Below, piece by piece: positions 39,175-47,560 of a stretch of 47,560 nt of DNA. Positions within the stretch are counted from its first letter, which is position 1, and each line of letters starts with the position of its first letter. The DNA is from Betaproteobacteria bacterium (lineage in GTDB: Bacteria > Pseudomonadota > Gammaproteobacteria > Burkholderiales > SG8-39), in NCBI GenBank assembly GCA_022340705.1, contig JAJDNJ010000169.1, positions 1-47,560 on the forward strand. The letters run 5' to 3'. The notes under the pieces are model-generated. The model saw only the letters and a program-made list of their open reading frames with translations, was not told the origin of the DNA and did no database searches. A program made the position numbers and the translations under genes.

Positions 39175-39996
39175 TCAGGAGGCCGGGACAAGGCCCGCGA
39201 GGAACGCGGCGACCGGCAGGGCGGCGAGCGCGCTGTCGATCCGGTCCAGGACGCCGCCGTGACCCGGGAGAAGCTTCCCGCTGTCCTTGACCGATGCCTG
39301 GCGCTTCACTGCGGATTCGAAAAGGTCACCGATGACGCTCATGACGAATAGAACGGCACCCGCGCCGAGGTACAGCAACCACTGTCCGCCCCCCTCCAGG
39401 TACGGATCGAGCATCGGGACCGTGAACGCGCAGATGATAACGTAGACTTGCACGCCCAACAGCCCGCCGACCACGCCCTCCCAGGTCTTGCCCGGACTGA
39501 TTTGGGGTGCGAGTTTGCGCTTGCCCAGCGCGCGTCCCGCGAAGTACGCAGCAGAGTCGGCGACCCAGACCAGCGCCAGCACCGCCAGAACCAGGCTCGG
39601 CGGAAGCACGACCAGCGCCAGCCCCGCCGGCAGCAGCACAGCGGGCCCCGCCAGGGCGAGCAGGCGCTTTGCGAAAGGCCCGAATCCGCGCGCCATCCAG
39701 AGCGGCGCGATGACGATCCAGAACAGGCTCGCGGCGCCAAACAGGTAGCCGAGCCAGGCCTGCATCGATCCTGCGCCGAACCAAGCCAGGCCAAATAGCA
39801 GACCGAATCCGCAGACCAGCGTGCCGGCATAGGCACGCCCGATCCCTGACGCCATTCCGCACAGGCGGCCCCATTCCAGGGCCGCAAGTCCGATGAAGAC
39901 CGCGGCGACGACGGCGAATGCCGGTCGCGGCAGCCAGAACAACGCGCCGAGAAAGGCCGCGAGCAGTACGACGGCGGTCAGGACGCGCTGAGCCAA
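39175..39996 (-). CDS. cdsA: Phosphatidate cytidylyltransferase
   Basis: 273 residues from a TTG. Makes CDP-diacylglycerol, precursor of all phospholipids, in the inner membrane. About eight hydrophobic helices; family signature at the C-terminal half: WVADSAAYFAGRALGKRKLAPQISPGKTWEG, then SVIGDLFESAVKRQASVKDSGKLLPGHGGVLDRIDS with the conserved S-x-x-x-R-x-x-x-x-K-D and H-G-G-x-x-D-R-x-D. The TTG at 39996 gives MAQRVLTAVVLLAAF, which fits the usual start, seven bases after the uppS stop. No nearby ATG or GTG in frame, except far upstream inside uppS. Confidence 0.93.
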   Translation of the reverse strand: MAQRVLTAVVLLAAFLGALFWLPRPAFAVVAAVFIGLAALEWGRLCGMASGIGRAYAGTLVCGFGLLFGLAWFGAGSMQAWLGYLFGAASLFWIVIAPLWMARGFGPFAKRLLALAGPAVLLPAGLALVVLPPSLVLAVLALVWVADSAAYFAGRALGKRKLAPQISPGKTWEGVVGGLLGVQVYVIICAFTVPMLDPYLEGGGQWLLYLGAGAVLFVMSVIGDLFESAVKRQASVKDSGKLLPGHGGVLDRIDSALAALPVAAFLAGLVPAS

Positions 39997-40003
39997 TGCG
40001 CGC

Positions 40004-40810
40004 TCAGGCCGTTTTGTGCGTTTCGCTGGCTCCACGCGTGGCCCGTGCCTGCGCGCGTTCCGCCTGTTCGACCTGCTCGCTGGTACGGCCAAAACGCCGC
40101 TCGCGTTGCCGGTACGATTCGATCGCGCCATCAAGCGCGGCGGCATCAAAATCGGGCCAGAGCGTGTCGGTGAAAAGCAGCTCCGAATACGCCAGCTGCC
40201 AGAGCAGAAAATTGCTCAACCGCTGTTCGCCCCCGGTACGGATGAACAGATCCGGTTCGGGGGCATAGTGCATCGACAGATAAGGCGCCAGCGCTTCCTC
40301 GGGGATTTCGCCGCGCACGGCTTCCGGGTGCGCCCGCGCGAGTCGCGCTAGCGCCTGCAAAATGTCCCAACGTCCTCCGTAGTTCGCCGCGATAGTCAGC
40401 GTCAGGCGCTGATTGTGCGCCGTGCGGCGCTCGCCCTCGTCGATCAGTTGACGAATGCGCGGATCGAAGCGCGACAGATCGCCGACGACGCGAAGCCGAA
40501 TGCCGTTGCGATTGAGCTTGGAAACTTCGTTCGTCAGCGCCCCGCTGAACAGCTGCATCAGCAGGCTGACCTCCTCGGGCGGTCGGCGCCAATTCTCCGA
40601 GCTAAACGCGAACAGGGTGAGGAATTGAATCCCGCGCTCGGCACAGGCCTTGACCACCGCGCGCACCGCTTCGACGCCGCGCTTGTGTCCGGCAAAGCGC
40701 GGCAAGCGACGCCGCCGCGCCCAGCGTCCGTTGCCGTCCATGATGATCGCGACGTGCACGGGCACTTTGCCGTGCGGCGGTATTTCCCGTGTCGAGCTGA
40801 CGTGATCCAC
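40004..40810 (-). CDS. uppS: Undecaprenyl diphosphate synthase
   Basis: 268 residues. cis-prenyltransferase that extends farnesyl diphosphate to the C55 carrier lipid for peptidoglycan and O-antigen. [26 protein letters not shown] with catalytic Asp25, [15 protein letters not shown], and [23 protein letters not shown] with the diphosphate-binding Arg and Ser residues. GTG start with AGGGG about ten bases upstream. The C-terminal 20 residues are a charged tail beyond the core. Follows frr by 12 bases. Confidence 0.96.
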   Translation of the reverse strand: MDHVSSTREIPPHGKVPVHVAIIMDGNGRWARRRRLPRFAGHKRGVEAVRAVVKACAERGIQFLTLFAFSSENWRRPPEEVSLLMQLFSGALTNEVSKLNRNGIRLRVVGDLSRFDPRIRQLIDEGERRTAHNQRLTLTIAANYGGRWDILQALARLARAHPEAVRGEIPEEALAPYLSMHYAPEPDLFIRTGGEQRLSNFLLWQLAYSELLFTDTLWPDFDAAALDGAIESYRQRERRFGRTSEQVEQAERAQARATRGASETHKTA

Positions 40811-40822
40811 GATCGCGGTCCC

Positions 40823-41380
40823 CTAGACGGCCATCAGCTCGGATTCCTTCTGCTCCAGCAGTCGATCGATTTCGGCCACCGAGCGGTCGGTCAGCTTCTG
40901 CACGTCATCCTGCGCACGACGCTCCTCGTTCTCGGACACCTCTTTCTTCTTGAGCGCCTCCTTCAGACCATGGATTGCATCGCGCCTCAGATTGCGCACC
41001 GCGACACGCGCGTTCTCGGCTTCGTGACGCACGACCTTGATCAGTTCCTTGCGCCTCTCCTCCGTCAGTGGCGGCATCGGCACACGCAGGGTCTCGCCAC
41101 TGGCTGCAGGATTGAGCCCAAGGTCCGATTCACGAATCGCCTTCTCCACGGCCTGGACCATCTTCTTCTCGAATGGCGTGACCCCGATGGTGCGCGAATC
41201 GACCAAGGTCACTTTTGCGACCTGATTGATCGGCGTCGGCGTTCCGTAATAATCGACCATGATGTGATCCAACAGGCCGGTGTGGGCACGGCCCGTGCGC
41301 ACTTTGGCGAGATCCGCTTTGAATGCCTCGATGCTCTTGCCCATCTTCTGCTCGGTGCTCTTCTTCAGCTGCGCAATCAT
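40823..41380 (-). CDS. frr: Ribosome recycling factor
   Basis: 185 residues, exactly the E. coli length from the chosen ATG. Splits post-termination ribosomes with EF-G. Start [51 protein letters not shown] and [33 protein letters not shown] are the family blocks of the long coiled-coil domain. Two in-frame starts (ATG at 41386, TTG at 41395) lie upstream; GAGGGA spacing and the E. coli alignment favour 41380. Follows pyrH by 11 bases. Confidence 0.97.
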   Translation of the reverse strand: MIAQLKKSTEQKMGKSIEAFKADLAKVRTGRAHTGLLDHIMVDYYGTPTPINQVAKVTLVDSRTIGVTPFEKKMVQAVEKAIRESDLGLNPAASGETLRVPMPPLTEERRKELIKVVRHEAENARVAVRNLRRDAIHGLKEALKKKEVSENEERRAQDDVQKLTDRSVAEIDRLLEQKESELMAV

Positions 41381-41391
41381 GGTCATTTCCC

Positions 41392-42126
41392 TCAAACGTG
41401 AACCAGCGTGCCTTCATCCTCCCCTAGGACGACACGCTGCAATGCGTTCGGCTTGAATATACTGAACACCGTCACTGGCAGACGCTGGTCGCGGCACAGC
41501 GTCAGCGCGGTCGCATCCATCACTCGCAGGTTACGCGCAATTGCTTCGTCGAAGCTGAGGGCACGGAAGCGACGGGCGTTCGGATCGGTTTGCGGGTCGG
41601 CCGTATAGACACCGTCGACCTTGGTCGCCTTGAGCACGATTTCCGCGCCAATCTCGCTGCCACGCAGCGCGGCTGCCGTATCCGTGGTGAAAAACGGATT
41701 GCCCGTGCCGGCCGCGAAAATCACGATTTTGCCTTCCTCCAGGTATCGGATCGCCTTGCCCCGAATATACGGTTCGACGATGCGTTCGATATTGAGCGCG
41801 GACTGCACGCGGCTCGCGGTTCCCGCGCTACGCAGCGCATCCTGCAGCGCGAGCGCGTTCATCACCGTCGCGAGCATTCCCATGTAGTCGGCCGTCGCGC
41901 GGTCCATTCCTGCCGCACCGGGCGCCACGCCGCGAAAGATGTTGCCACCGCCGATCACCGCGCCGATCTCGACCCCCATGCGCGCAACCGCCGCCATTTC
42001 CGCAGCGATCTCCTGAATCGTCTGCCGATTGATGCCGAACGGGTCCTCGCCCATCAGCGCCTCGCCCGACAGTTTGAGCAAGATGCGCCGGTATTTCGGC
42101 GAATCGGCGACCTGCGGCATTGTCAT
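41392..42126 (-). CDS. pyrH: UMP kinase
   Basis: 244 residues. Hexameric amino-acid-kinase-fold enzyme making UDP from [18 protein letters not shown] (phosphate loop), [54 protein letters not shown] and [13 protein letters not shown] are all typical. Starts five bases after the tsf stop; a second in-frame ATG two codons in is possible. Standard rpsB-tsf-pyrH-frr order. Confidence 0.97.
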   Translation of the reverse strand: MTMPQVADSPKYRRILLKLSGEALMGEDPFGINRQTIQEIAAEMAAVARMGVEIGAVIGGGNIFRGVAPGAAGMDRATADYMGMLATVMNALALQDALRSAGTASRVQSALNIERIVEPYIRGKAIRYLEEGKIVIFAAGTGNPFFTTDTAAALRGSEIGAEIVLKATKVDGVYTADPQTDPNARRFRALSFDEAIARNLRVMDATALTLCRDQRLPVTVFSIFKPNALQRVVLGEDEGTLVHV

Positions 42127-42131
42127 CGGTG

Positions 42132-43010
42132 TCAGCGCGCGATTCCCGCCTGGGCCATGACTTCGGCCGCAAAGTCCGTCGAGCGCTTCTCCAGTCCCTC
42201 TCCGACCACGAGAAAGGCAAACCCGTTCAGCGACGCCTTGCGTGCAGCCAGCATCTTCTCGATCGTCTGCTTGTCGTCTTTGACGAACGCCTGACCCAGC
42301 AGGGTGATTTCGCCAAGGTACTTGTTGATCCCCCCCTCGACCATCTTCGCGACGATCTCGGCTGGCTTGCCCGACTCCTTGGCGCGCGCGGCAAGAATCT
42401 GCCGTTCCCGTTCGACCACGTCCGCAGGCACGTCCGCTTTGCGCAAATGCTGCGGTTTGGCGAACGCGACGTGCATCGCCACGTCCTTGCCAACGTCCTC
42501 GGGTCCCTCAAAATCGACCAGCACTCCGATCCGGTTGTTGTGCACGTAGAGTGCGAGCCGGGCCGCCGTTTCCATGCGCCGAAAGCGTCGAACCGCGATG
42601 TTCTCACCGATCTTCTGCACCAGGGCCTGGCGGCGTGCCTCGACCGTGGTGCCTTCGATGGTCAGCGCCGACAGCGCCTCGACGTCAGCCGGGGACTCGA
42701 GCGCCACGCGCTCCGCCAGCGCCCTCGCGAACGCCAGAAAATCCTCGTTCTTGGCCACGAAGTCGGTTTCGCAGTTGATCTCCACAAGGGCCCCACGCTT
42801 GCCGTCGCCGGCCACAAACGCGCCAATGACGCCCTCGGCCGCGACGCGGCCCGCGGCCTTGCTCGCTTTCGCGCCACTGCGGATGCGCAGCAACTCCTCG
42901 GCCTTCTCGAGATTTCCGCCCGTTTCGCTGAGGGCTTTCTTGCACTCCATCATTCCCAGGCCGGTGAGCTCGCGCAATTCCTTCACCAGACCGGCGCTGA
43001 TTTCCGCCAT
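42132..43010 (-). CDS. tsf: Elongation factor Ts
   Basis: 292 residues. Guanine-nucleotide exchange factor for EF-Tu. N-terminal UBA-like domain [38 protein letters not shown], then the core with [14 protein letters not shown] (the TDFV motif that inserts into EF-Tu) and the coiled-coil part. The ATG at 43010 has AGGAA five bases upstream. It follows rpsB after 107 bases, in which a terminator-like hairpin lies. Confidence 0.97.
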   Translation of the reverse strand: MAEISAGLVKELRELTGLGMMECKKALSETGGNLEKAEELLRIRSGAKASKAAGRVAAEGVIGAFVAGDGKRGALVEINCETDFVAKNEDFLAFARALAERVALESPADVEALSALTIEGTTVEARRQALVQKIGENIAVRRFRRMETAARLALYVHNNRIGVLVDFEGPEDVGKDVAMHVAFAKPQHLRKADVPADVVERERQILAARAKESGKPAEIVAKMVEGGINKYLGEITLLGQAFVKDDKQTIEKMLAARKASLNGFAFLVVGEGLEKRSTDFAAEVMAQAGIAR

Positions 43011-43069
43011 CTTCCTGCGACTCCTTTCACGGGACCCTCTGCGGTCCGTCTTCCTCAAACCAAGGATTC

Positions 43070-43092
43070 AAAAAAGGGGGCACGTGGCCCCC
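43070..43092 (-). terminator. Intrinsic terminator or attenuator between rpsB and tsf
   Basis: Read on the minus strand: GGGGGC, loop CACGT, GCCCCC, then six T. That is a 6-bp all-GC stem with a 5-base loop and a U-run, the standard rho-independent layout. It lies downstream of the rpsB stop and upstream of tsf, so it would lower tsf and pyrH expression relative to rpsB without abolishing it. It is the only clean intrinsic terminator I find in the window. Confidence 0.7.
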
Positions 43093-43117
43093 CGTCATCA
43101 CGGCGCGCCGGCACGCC

Positions 43118-43864
43118 TCAGGCACCCTCCTCGGCCTCCACTTCGACGAACTCGTCACGTGTCGCGGAGACGACTTCCTCGACGGAATGCTCACGTCCTT
43201 CGAGCACCGCATCCGCCGCGCCGCGCACGTAGAGGCGGATCGCGCGGCCCGAATCGTCGTTGCCGGGAATCACGTAGTCGATTGCTTCGGGCGAATGGTT
43301 GGTGTCGACCACACCGATCAGCGGGATGCCAAGCTTGGCTGCCTCGGCGACTGCGCCACGCTGATAGCCCACGTCGATCACGAACAGCGCGTCGGGCAGG
43401 CTAACCATGTCCTTGATACCACCGAGAGAACGCTCGAGCTTGTTCATCTCGCGCTGCAGGCCGAGCGCCTCCTTCTTCGACATTCGCTCAAAGGCGCCGT
43501 CGGTCTTCGCCTGCTCCATCTCCTTCAGGCGCTTGATCGACTGCTTCACCGTCTTGAAATTGGTCAGCATCCCGCCGAGCCAGCGATGATCGACGTAGGG
43601 CATGCCGCAACGCATGGCCTCTTCGCGCACGACCTCACGGGCCTGCCGCTTGGTGCCGACGAACAGCACCGTGCCCTTATTCGCGGCGAGCTGGCGCATG
43701 AACCGCAACGCCTCCTGGTACAGCGCGAGCGTCTTTTCCAGGTTGATAATGTGAATCTTGTTGCGATGGCCGAAGATGTACGGGGCCATCCGCGGGTTCC
43801 AGTACCGGGTCTGATGACCAAAATGGACGCCCGCCTCCAGCATTTCACGCATGGTGACCGACAT
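43118..43864 (-). CDS. rpsB: 30S ribosomal protein S2
   Basis: 248 residues. [46 protein letters not shown] is an unmistakable S2 start; coiled-coil insert about 105-150; [48 protein letters not shown] and the acidic tail complete it. Ribosome-binding site GAGGAG lies five bases before the ATG at 43864; a longer reading to 43882 is disfavoured. The leader upstream has potential for alternative hairpins, and S2 is known to repress its own mRNA in E. coli. Confidence 0.98.
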   Translation of the reverse strand: MSVTMREMLEAGVHFGHQTRYWNPRMAPYIFGHRNKIHIINLEKTLALYQEALRFMRQLAANKGTVLFVGTKRQAREVVREEAMRCGMPYVDHRWLGGMLTNFKTVKQSIKRLKEMEQAKTDGAFERMSKKEALGLQREMNKLERSLGGIKDMVSLPDALFVIDVGYQRGAVAEAAKLGIPLIGVVDTNHSPEAIDYVIPGNDDSGRAIRLYVRGAADAVLEGREHSVEEVVSATRDEFVEVEAEEGA

Positions 43865-43898
43865 GTAGACTCCTCGGGACACGGCGCAGGCGCCGCGG

Positions 43899-43965
43899 CC
43901 CTGTTTCAGGGTTATCGACTACCGCTCGATCGGATCGACGACTCACGCAGCGCGCGCACCCTGAA
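43899..43965 (-). promoter_or_regulatory. Structured rpsB leader, possible S2 autoregulatory element
   Basis: Read toward rpsB: TTCAGGGT (43965-43958), then the dyad TCGATC-C-GATCGA (43938-43926), then ACCCTGAA (43912-43905), whose first eight bases pair perfectly with the first segment, and CCCTG-AAA-CAGGG (43911-43899), a hairpin that reuses the same CCCTG. The long-range stem and the local hairpin cannot form together. The element ends about 35 bases before the start codon. I did not compute energies. Confidence 0.4.
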
Positions 43966-44143
43966 CCGTCGAGCGGGGAATTTCGGCCCGCACCGCCCGG
44001 AATTTGACTGGGCCGGAACGAGTCGACCCGAAATGTTAGCATAATCAGGCACAAAGGGCGAAGACCGCAGAACCCCCGGCCGGGTCGGGGCAGCGGTTTG
44101 CGACCCCCTCAATCCATTTGCTTATCCTGCGCGCTTTTTTGCT

Positions 44144-44950
44144 ATGCCCGTAGTCGTCAAGACGCCCGACGAGATCGAGCGCATGCGCATCGCGGGCCGC
44201 CTCGCGGCCGAGGTGCTTGATTTCATCACCCCTTGGGTCGTCGCGGGCGTGTCGACGGAGGAACTCGATGCGCGCTGCCACGACTACATGACGCGCGTGC
44301 AGGGGACCGTGCCGGCGCCGCTGAACTACGCGCCACCCGGCTACAAGCCGTTCCCCAAGTCGATTTGCACGTCGGTCAATCATGTCGTCTGCCACGGCAT
44401 TCCGCGGCAGGACAAGCGCCTCAAGGCGGGCGATATCCTGAACATCGACGTGACCGTGATCAAGGATGGTTTCCACGGCGACTCCAGCCGCATGTTCTTT
44501 GTCGGCGAACCGCGCATTCAGGCGCGCCGCCTGGTGGAAGTGACTTACGCCTGCATGTGGCACGGCATTCGCCAGGTGCGACCCGGCGCACGCCTCGGAG
44601 ATATCGGCGCGGCGATTCAGGCGCATGCCGAATCGCAGGGCTACAGCGTGGTGCGCGAATTCTGCGGCCATGGAATCGGTCGCCGGTTCCATGAGGAACC
44701 GCAGGTGCTGCATTACGGCAAGCCAGGCACCGGTTTGGTTCTCGAGACGGGCATGACGTTCACCATCGAGCCGATGATCAACGCCGGCAAGGCGGGAATC
44801 CGCGAACTGTCCGACGGCTGGACCATCGTCACGAAGGACCACAGCCTGTCCGCGCAATGGGAGCACACGGTTCTGGTCACGGACCAGGGATTCGAGGTGC
44901 TCACGCAATCGGCGGGCACGCCTGCGCCGCCTGCCGAGGTCCTCGGCTAG
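44144..44950 (+). CDS. map: Methionine aminopeptidase, type I
   Basis: 268 residues. Removes the initiator Met from new proteins. Close to E. coli Map: KTPDEIERMRIAGRLAAEVLD, CTSVNHVVCHGIP, and the five metal ligands Asp102, Asp113, His176, Glu209 and Glu240 in IDVTVIKDGFHGDSS, CGHGIG, TIEPM and QWEHT. There is no clear Shine-Dalgarno before the ATG (a T-run precedes it). Divergent from rpsB across 279 bases, the usual arrangement; that gap holds the rpsB leader and presumably both promoters, though I could not settle on hexamers. Confidence 0.97.
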   Translation: MPVVVKTPDEIERMRIAGRLAAEVLDFITPWVVAGVSTEELDARCHDYMTRVQGTVPAPLNYAPPGYKPFPKSICTSVNHVVCHGIPRQDKRLKAGDILNIDVTVIKDGFHGDSSRMFFVGEPRIQARRLVEVTYACMWHGIRQVRPGARLGDIGAAIQAHAESQGYSVVREFCGHGIGRRFHEEPQVLHYGKPGTGLVLETGMTFTIEPMINAGKAGIRELSDGWTIVTKDHSLSAQWEHTVLVTDQGFEVLTQSAGTPAPPAEVLG

Positions 44951-44953
44951 GAC

Positions 44954-47542
44954 ATGGCCGCTGCCCTGCTCGAAGCCGGCGTTGCGGAGCACTGGAATCG
45001 GCATCTCCAGGCCGGACGCGAGCGACTACGGGCTGAGTACCTGCGCCGGCCCGCTCCGCGCCAACTGCTGCACGCGCATGCCCGGCTCGTCGACGGCGTG
45101 CTGCGCGGGCTATGGACGCAGCTCAACCCGGCGCGCGGTGCGGCGCTGGTGGCAACTGGTGGATACGGGCGCGGAGAGCTGTTTCCGTACTCGGACGTCG
45201 ACGTCCTGATCCTGCTCGAGCGCCCGCCGGACATCGAGGAACGGGAAAGACTGGAGCGTCTCGTCAGCCTGTTCTGGGACGTCGGTCTCGAGATTGGCCA
45301 CGGCGTACGCACGCTGGAGGAATGTCTGGCCGCGGCCGAGGAGGACATTACAGTGCGCACCACCTTGCTCGAGGCGCGGCTGCTGGCCGGTAGCCGCAAG
45401 CGCTTCGCCGAGCTGAGCAGCACAGTGGCGAGCACGACCGATCCGACATCCTACTTCGAGGCGAAACGCCTGGAGCAGGAGCAGCGCCACGCGCGCCACC
45501 AGGACACGGCCTACGCACTGGAACCCAATCTCAAGGAGGCACCGGGCGGACTGCGCGACCTGCACGTGATTCAGTGGGTCGGTCGTGCCAGCGGCATCGG
45601 CGCGCGCTGGAGCGACCTCGCGCACAGCGGCCTGGTCGATCACGTCGAGGAGGGTCAGCTGACGCGCCTGGAGGCACGCCTCCAGAACCTGCGCATCCGC
45701 CTGCACTACTTGGCGCAGCGGCGCGAGGACCGCCTGATCTTCGATCTCCAATCCGCTCTCGCCGCGCAGCTCGGACTGAAGGACAGCGCGACCCGCCGCG
45801 CGAGCGAGCTCATGATGCAGGGGTACTACCGTACCGCAAAGTCCGTCACCCAGCTCAATACCCTGCTGCTGCGGACCTTCGAAGCCCGGCTGGCACCTGC
45901 GCCGGACACGCGCGCGCACCCGCTCAACGAGCGATTTAGCGTACGCGGCGAGCTGCTCGAGGCCGCTCGTGAAAACCTTTTCGAGCAGGAGCCGCGCGCC
46001 ATTCTCGAAGCCTTTCTGCTGATGCAGCAGCATCAGGAAATTCGCGGCATGACACCCATGACCCAGCGTGCGCTGTGGCGCGCGCGGACGCACATCGACG
46101 CGAAGTTCCGGCGCGATACGCTGGCCCGCCTGCTGTTTATCCTACTGCTCCAGCAGCCGCGCGGAATCGTGCACGAGCTGCGCCGCATGAATCAGTATGG
46201 CGTGCTCGGCCGTTACCTTCCGGAATTCGGGCGCATCGTGGGTCAGATGCAGCACGACCTGTTTCACGTCTACACCGTGGACCAGCACATTCTGATGGTC
46301 GTGCGCAACCTGCGCCGCTTCACGATGCCCGAGCTGGCGCACGAATTTCCTCTGTGCACGCGTCTGATGACGAACTTCAGCCGGCGCTGGCTGCTTTTCA
46401 TTGCGGCGCTGTATCACGATATCGCCAAGGGCCGCGGTGGCGATCATTCCGAGCTAGGCGCGCGCGATGCACGGCGCTTTTGCAGGCGGCACGGCCTTTC
46501 GGCCGAGGACAGCGCGCTGGTGGAATTCCTGGTGGAGTGCCACCTTGTGATGTCGTCGGTGGCGCAAAAGCAGGACGTCTCCGATCCCGACGTGGTCCAG
46601 GCCTTTGCCGAGCGCGTCGGCACGGAACGACGCCTGATCGCGCTCTACTTGCTGACCGTGGCCGACGTTCGCGGCACGAGTCCAAAGGTATGGAACGCCT
46701 GGAAGGCCAAGCTGCTCGAGGACCTGTTTCGCGCCGCGCGCCGCGCGCTCACGGGCGATGCGGTTCCCGTGGACGCCGTCCTGTCGGCCAAGCAGGACGA
46801 GGCGCTGCGCCTGCTGCGCCTCTATGCATTGCCGGAAAGCGCAAAGGACCGCCTCTGGGGCCAGCTCGATACGCCGTACTTCCTGCGCCACGACGCGCAG
46901 GAGATCGCCTGGCAGACCCGTCAGCTCTACGCGCGCGTCGATGCCGGCCGCGCGGTGGTCAGGGCGCGATTGGCGCCCATTGGCGAGGGGCTCCAGGTCA
47001 TGGTCTATGCGCCCGACCGCGATGGCCTGTTCGCGCACATCTGCGGGTACTTCGGGCGTGCCGGCTACAACATCGCAGAAGCGAAAGTTCACACCACGCG
47101 GCATCGCTACGCGCTCGACACCTTTCTCGTCCTCGGCCGCGGCCCGGGCGTGCATTACCGCGACATGATCCGGATCCTGGAGAAAGAACTCACCGACGAG
47201 CTGGAGTCGAACGCGCCGCTGCCCGCGCCGCGCAGCGGACGGCTTTCGCGGCGCGTGCGCCATTTTCCCGTCTCCCCGGTGGTCGACCTGCGACCGGATG
47301 AGCGCGGCACCTATCAGGTGCTGTCGATCGTCGGCAACGACCGTCCGGGGCTGCTCGACGCGATCGCGCGCGTGCTGGCCGAACACAAGGTCAGCGTGCA
47401 CACCGCGAAGATCAACACCCTTGGTGACCGGGCAGAGGACGTCTTTCTGGTCTCGGGCGAGGTGCTCAACCGCCCGAAGGCCGTGCTGCGCCTCGAGCAG
47501 GAGCTGTTCCGCACGCTGCAGGTCGACGACCGACGCGACTGA
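44954..47542 (+). CDS. glnD: Bifunctional [protein-PII] uridylyltransferase / uridylyl-removing enzyme
   Basis: 862 residues, complete. Senses glutamine and adds or removes UMP on PII proteins to set nitrogen metabolism. Nucleotidyltransferase domain GGYGRGELFPYSDVDVLILLE with metal-binding Asp81 and Asp83; the GlnE/GlnD linker (EPNLKEAPGGLRDLHVIQW); the HD phosphohydrolase domain with HDIAKGRGGDH near residue 488; and two C-terminal ACT domains, starting near 679 (LQVMVYAPDRDGLFAHI) and 786 (YQVLSIVGNDRPGLLDAI), which bind glutamine. Begins three bases after map and is likely co-transcribed with it. Confidence 0.97.
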   Translation: MAAALLEAGVAEHWNRHLQAGRERLRAEYLRRPAPRQLLHAHARLVDGVLRGLWTQLNPARGAALVATGGYGRGELFPYSDVDVLILLERPPDIEERERLERLVSLFWDVGLEIGHGVRTLEECLAAAEEDITVRTTLLEARLLAGSRKRFAELSSTVASTTDPTSYFEAKRLEQEQRHARHQDTAYALEPNLKEAPGGLRDLHVIQWVGRASGIGARWSDLAHSGLVDHVEEGQLTRLEARLQNLRIRLHYLAQRREDRLIFDLQSALAAQLGLKDSATRRASELMMQGYYRTAKSVTQLNTLLLRTFEARLAPAPDTRAHPLNERFSVRGELLEAARENLFEQEPRAILEAFLLMQQHQEIRGMTPMTQRALWRARTHIDAKFRRDTLARLLFILLLQQPRGIVHELRRMNQYGVLGRYLPEFGRIVGQMQHDLFHVYTVDQHILMVVRNLRRFTMPELAHEFPLCTRLMTNFSRRWLLFIAALYHDIAKGRGGDHSELGARDARRFCRRHGLSAEDSALVEFLVECHLVMSSVAQKQDVSDPDVVQAFAERVGTERRLIALYLLTVADVRGTSPKVWNAWKAKLLEDLFRAARRALTGDAVPVDAVLSAKQDEALRLLRLYALPESAKDRLWGQLDTPYFLRHDAQEIAWQTRQLYARVDAGRAVVRARLAPIGEGLQVMVYAPDRDGLFAHICGYFGRAGYNIAEAKVHTTRHRYALDTFLVLGRGPGVHYRDMIRILEKELTDELESNAPLPAPRSGRLSRRVRHFPVSPVVDLRPDERGTYQVLSIVGNDRPGLLDAIARVLAEHKVSVHTAKINTLGDRAEDVFLVSGEVLNRPKAVLRLEQELFRTLQVDDRRD

Positions 47543-47560
47543 CTCAGGCCTCCGGCGGCA

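Noticed and set aside
43966..44143. Defined promoters for rpsB and map in their shared gap
   Set aside because: TATGCT near 44040 and TATCCT near 44124 are possible -10 boxes, but neither has a -35 hexamer at acceptable spacing, so I did not annotate them.

Overview
This is a GC-rich (roughly two-thirds G+C by eye) stretch of bacterial chromosome with 49 protein genes packed almost end to end. Gene order and protein sequences point to a betaproteobacterium (Burkholderiales or a near relative) of no genus I can name. The strongest markers are the run map-glnD / rpsB-tsf-pyrH-frr-uppS-cdsA-dxr-rseP-bamA-skp-lpxD-fabZ-lpxA-lpxB, the ppsA/ppsR pair, smpB-ratA-rnfH, guaB-guaA-tadA and ygfZ/mltG-tmk-holB. 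I see no rRNA, tRNA, tmRNA, CRISPR array, prophage or insertion sequence, and no gene-free stretch over 300 bases.

Layout. 1-3417 (minus): a four-gene catabolic operon of a NicX-like ring-cleavage dioxygenase, an alpha/beta hydrolase, an atypical acyl-CoA dehydrogenase and the start of an acyl-CoA synthetase. 3512-9906: a DUF1178 protein, an ankyrin-repeat protein, holB-tmk-mltG facing ygfZ, then DUF4936, NRDE/TANGO2 and GNAT proteins. 9950-14566: an aldolase/short-chain-dehydrogenase fusion translationally coupled to mtnA, followed by a BT1-type transporter, probably a salvage shunt for methylthioribose or 5-deoxyribose. 14703-19587: a complete branched-chain amino-acid/amide ABC transporter (livKHMGF). 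19588-24309 (minus): a BON-domain protein, an L,D-transpeptidase-like protein, tadA, guaA and guaB. 24458-29464: a DUF4124 protein, rnfH, ratA, smpB, ppsA and its regulator ppsR. 29461-43864 (minus): a 15-gene block for translation (rpsB, tsf, frr, a SpoU methyltransferase), UMP kinase, isoprenoid/undecaprenyl and phospholipid synthesis (dxr, uppS, cdsA), outer-membrane assembly (bamA, skp, rseP) and lipid A (lpxD, fabZ, lpxA, lpxB). 44144-47542: map and glnD.

Most of the window is ordinary core genome, and I found no clear new multi-gene defence or mobile system. The points most worth a second look are: four sharply AT-rich islands (21-29% G+C), two of them inside coding sequence without breaking the frame; an LpxB that has lost the residue matching the catalytic Asp98 of the E. 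coli enzyme; the fused aldolase-reductase coupled to mtnA; the NicX-like operon whose acyl-CoA dehydrogenase lacks the usual catalytic glutamate; and an rpsB leader with two mutually exclusive pairings followed by an attenuator-like hairpin before tsf.

Many genes overlap by 1-4 bases (ATGA, GTGA or TGATG junctions), and three convergent pairs overlap or abut at their stop codons, so regulation is probably by long operons and coupled translation. Start codons were chosen from Shine-Dalgarno spacing, family alignments from memory and overlaps; several are GTG or TTG and are flagged where unsure.
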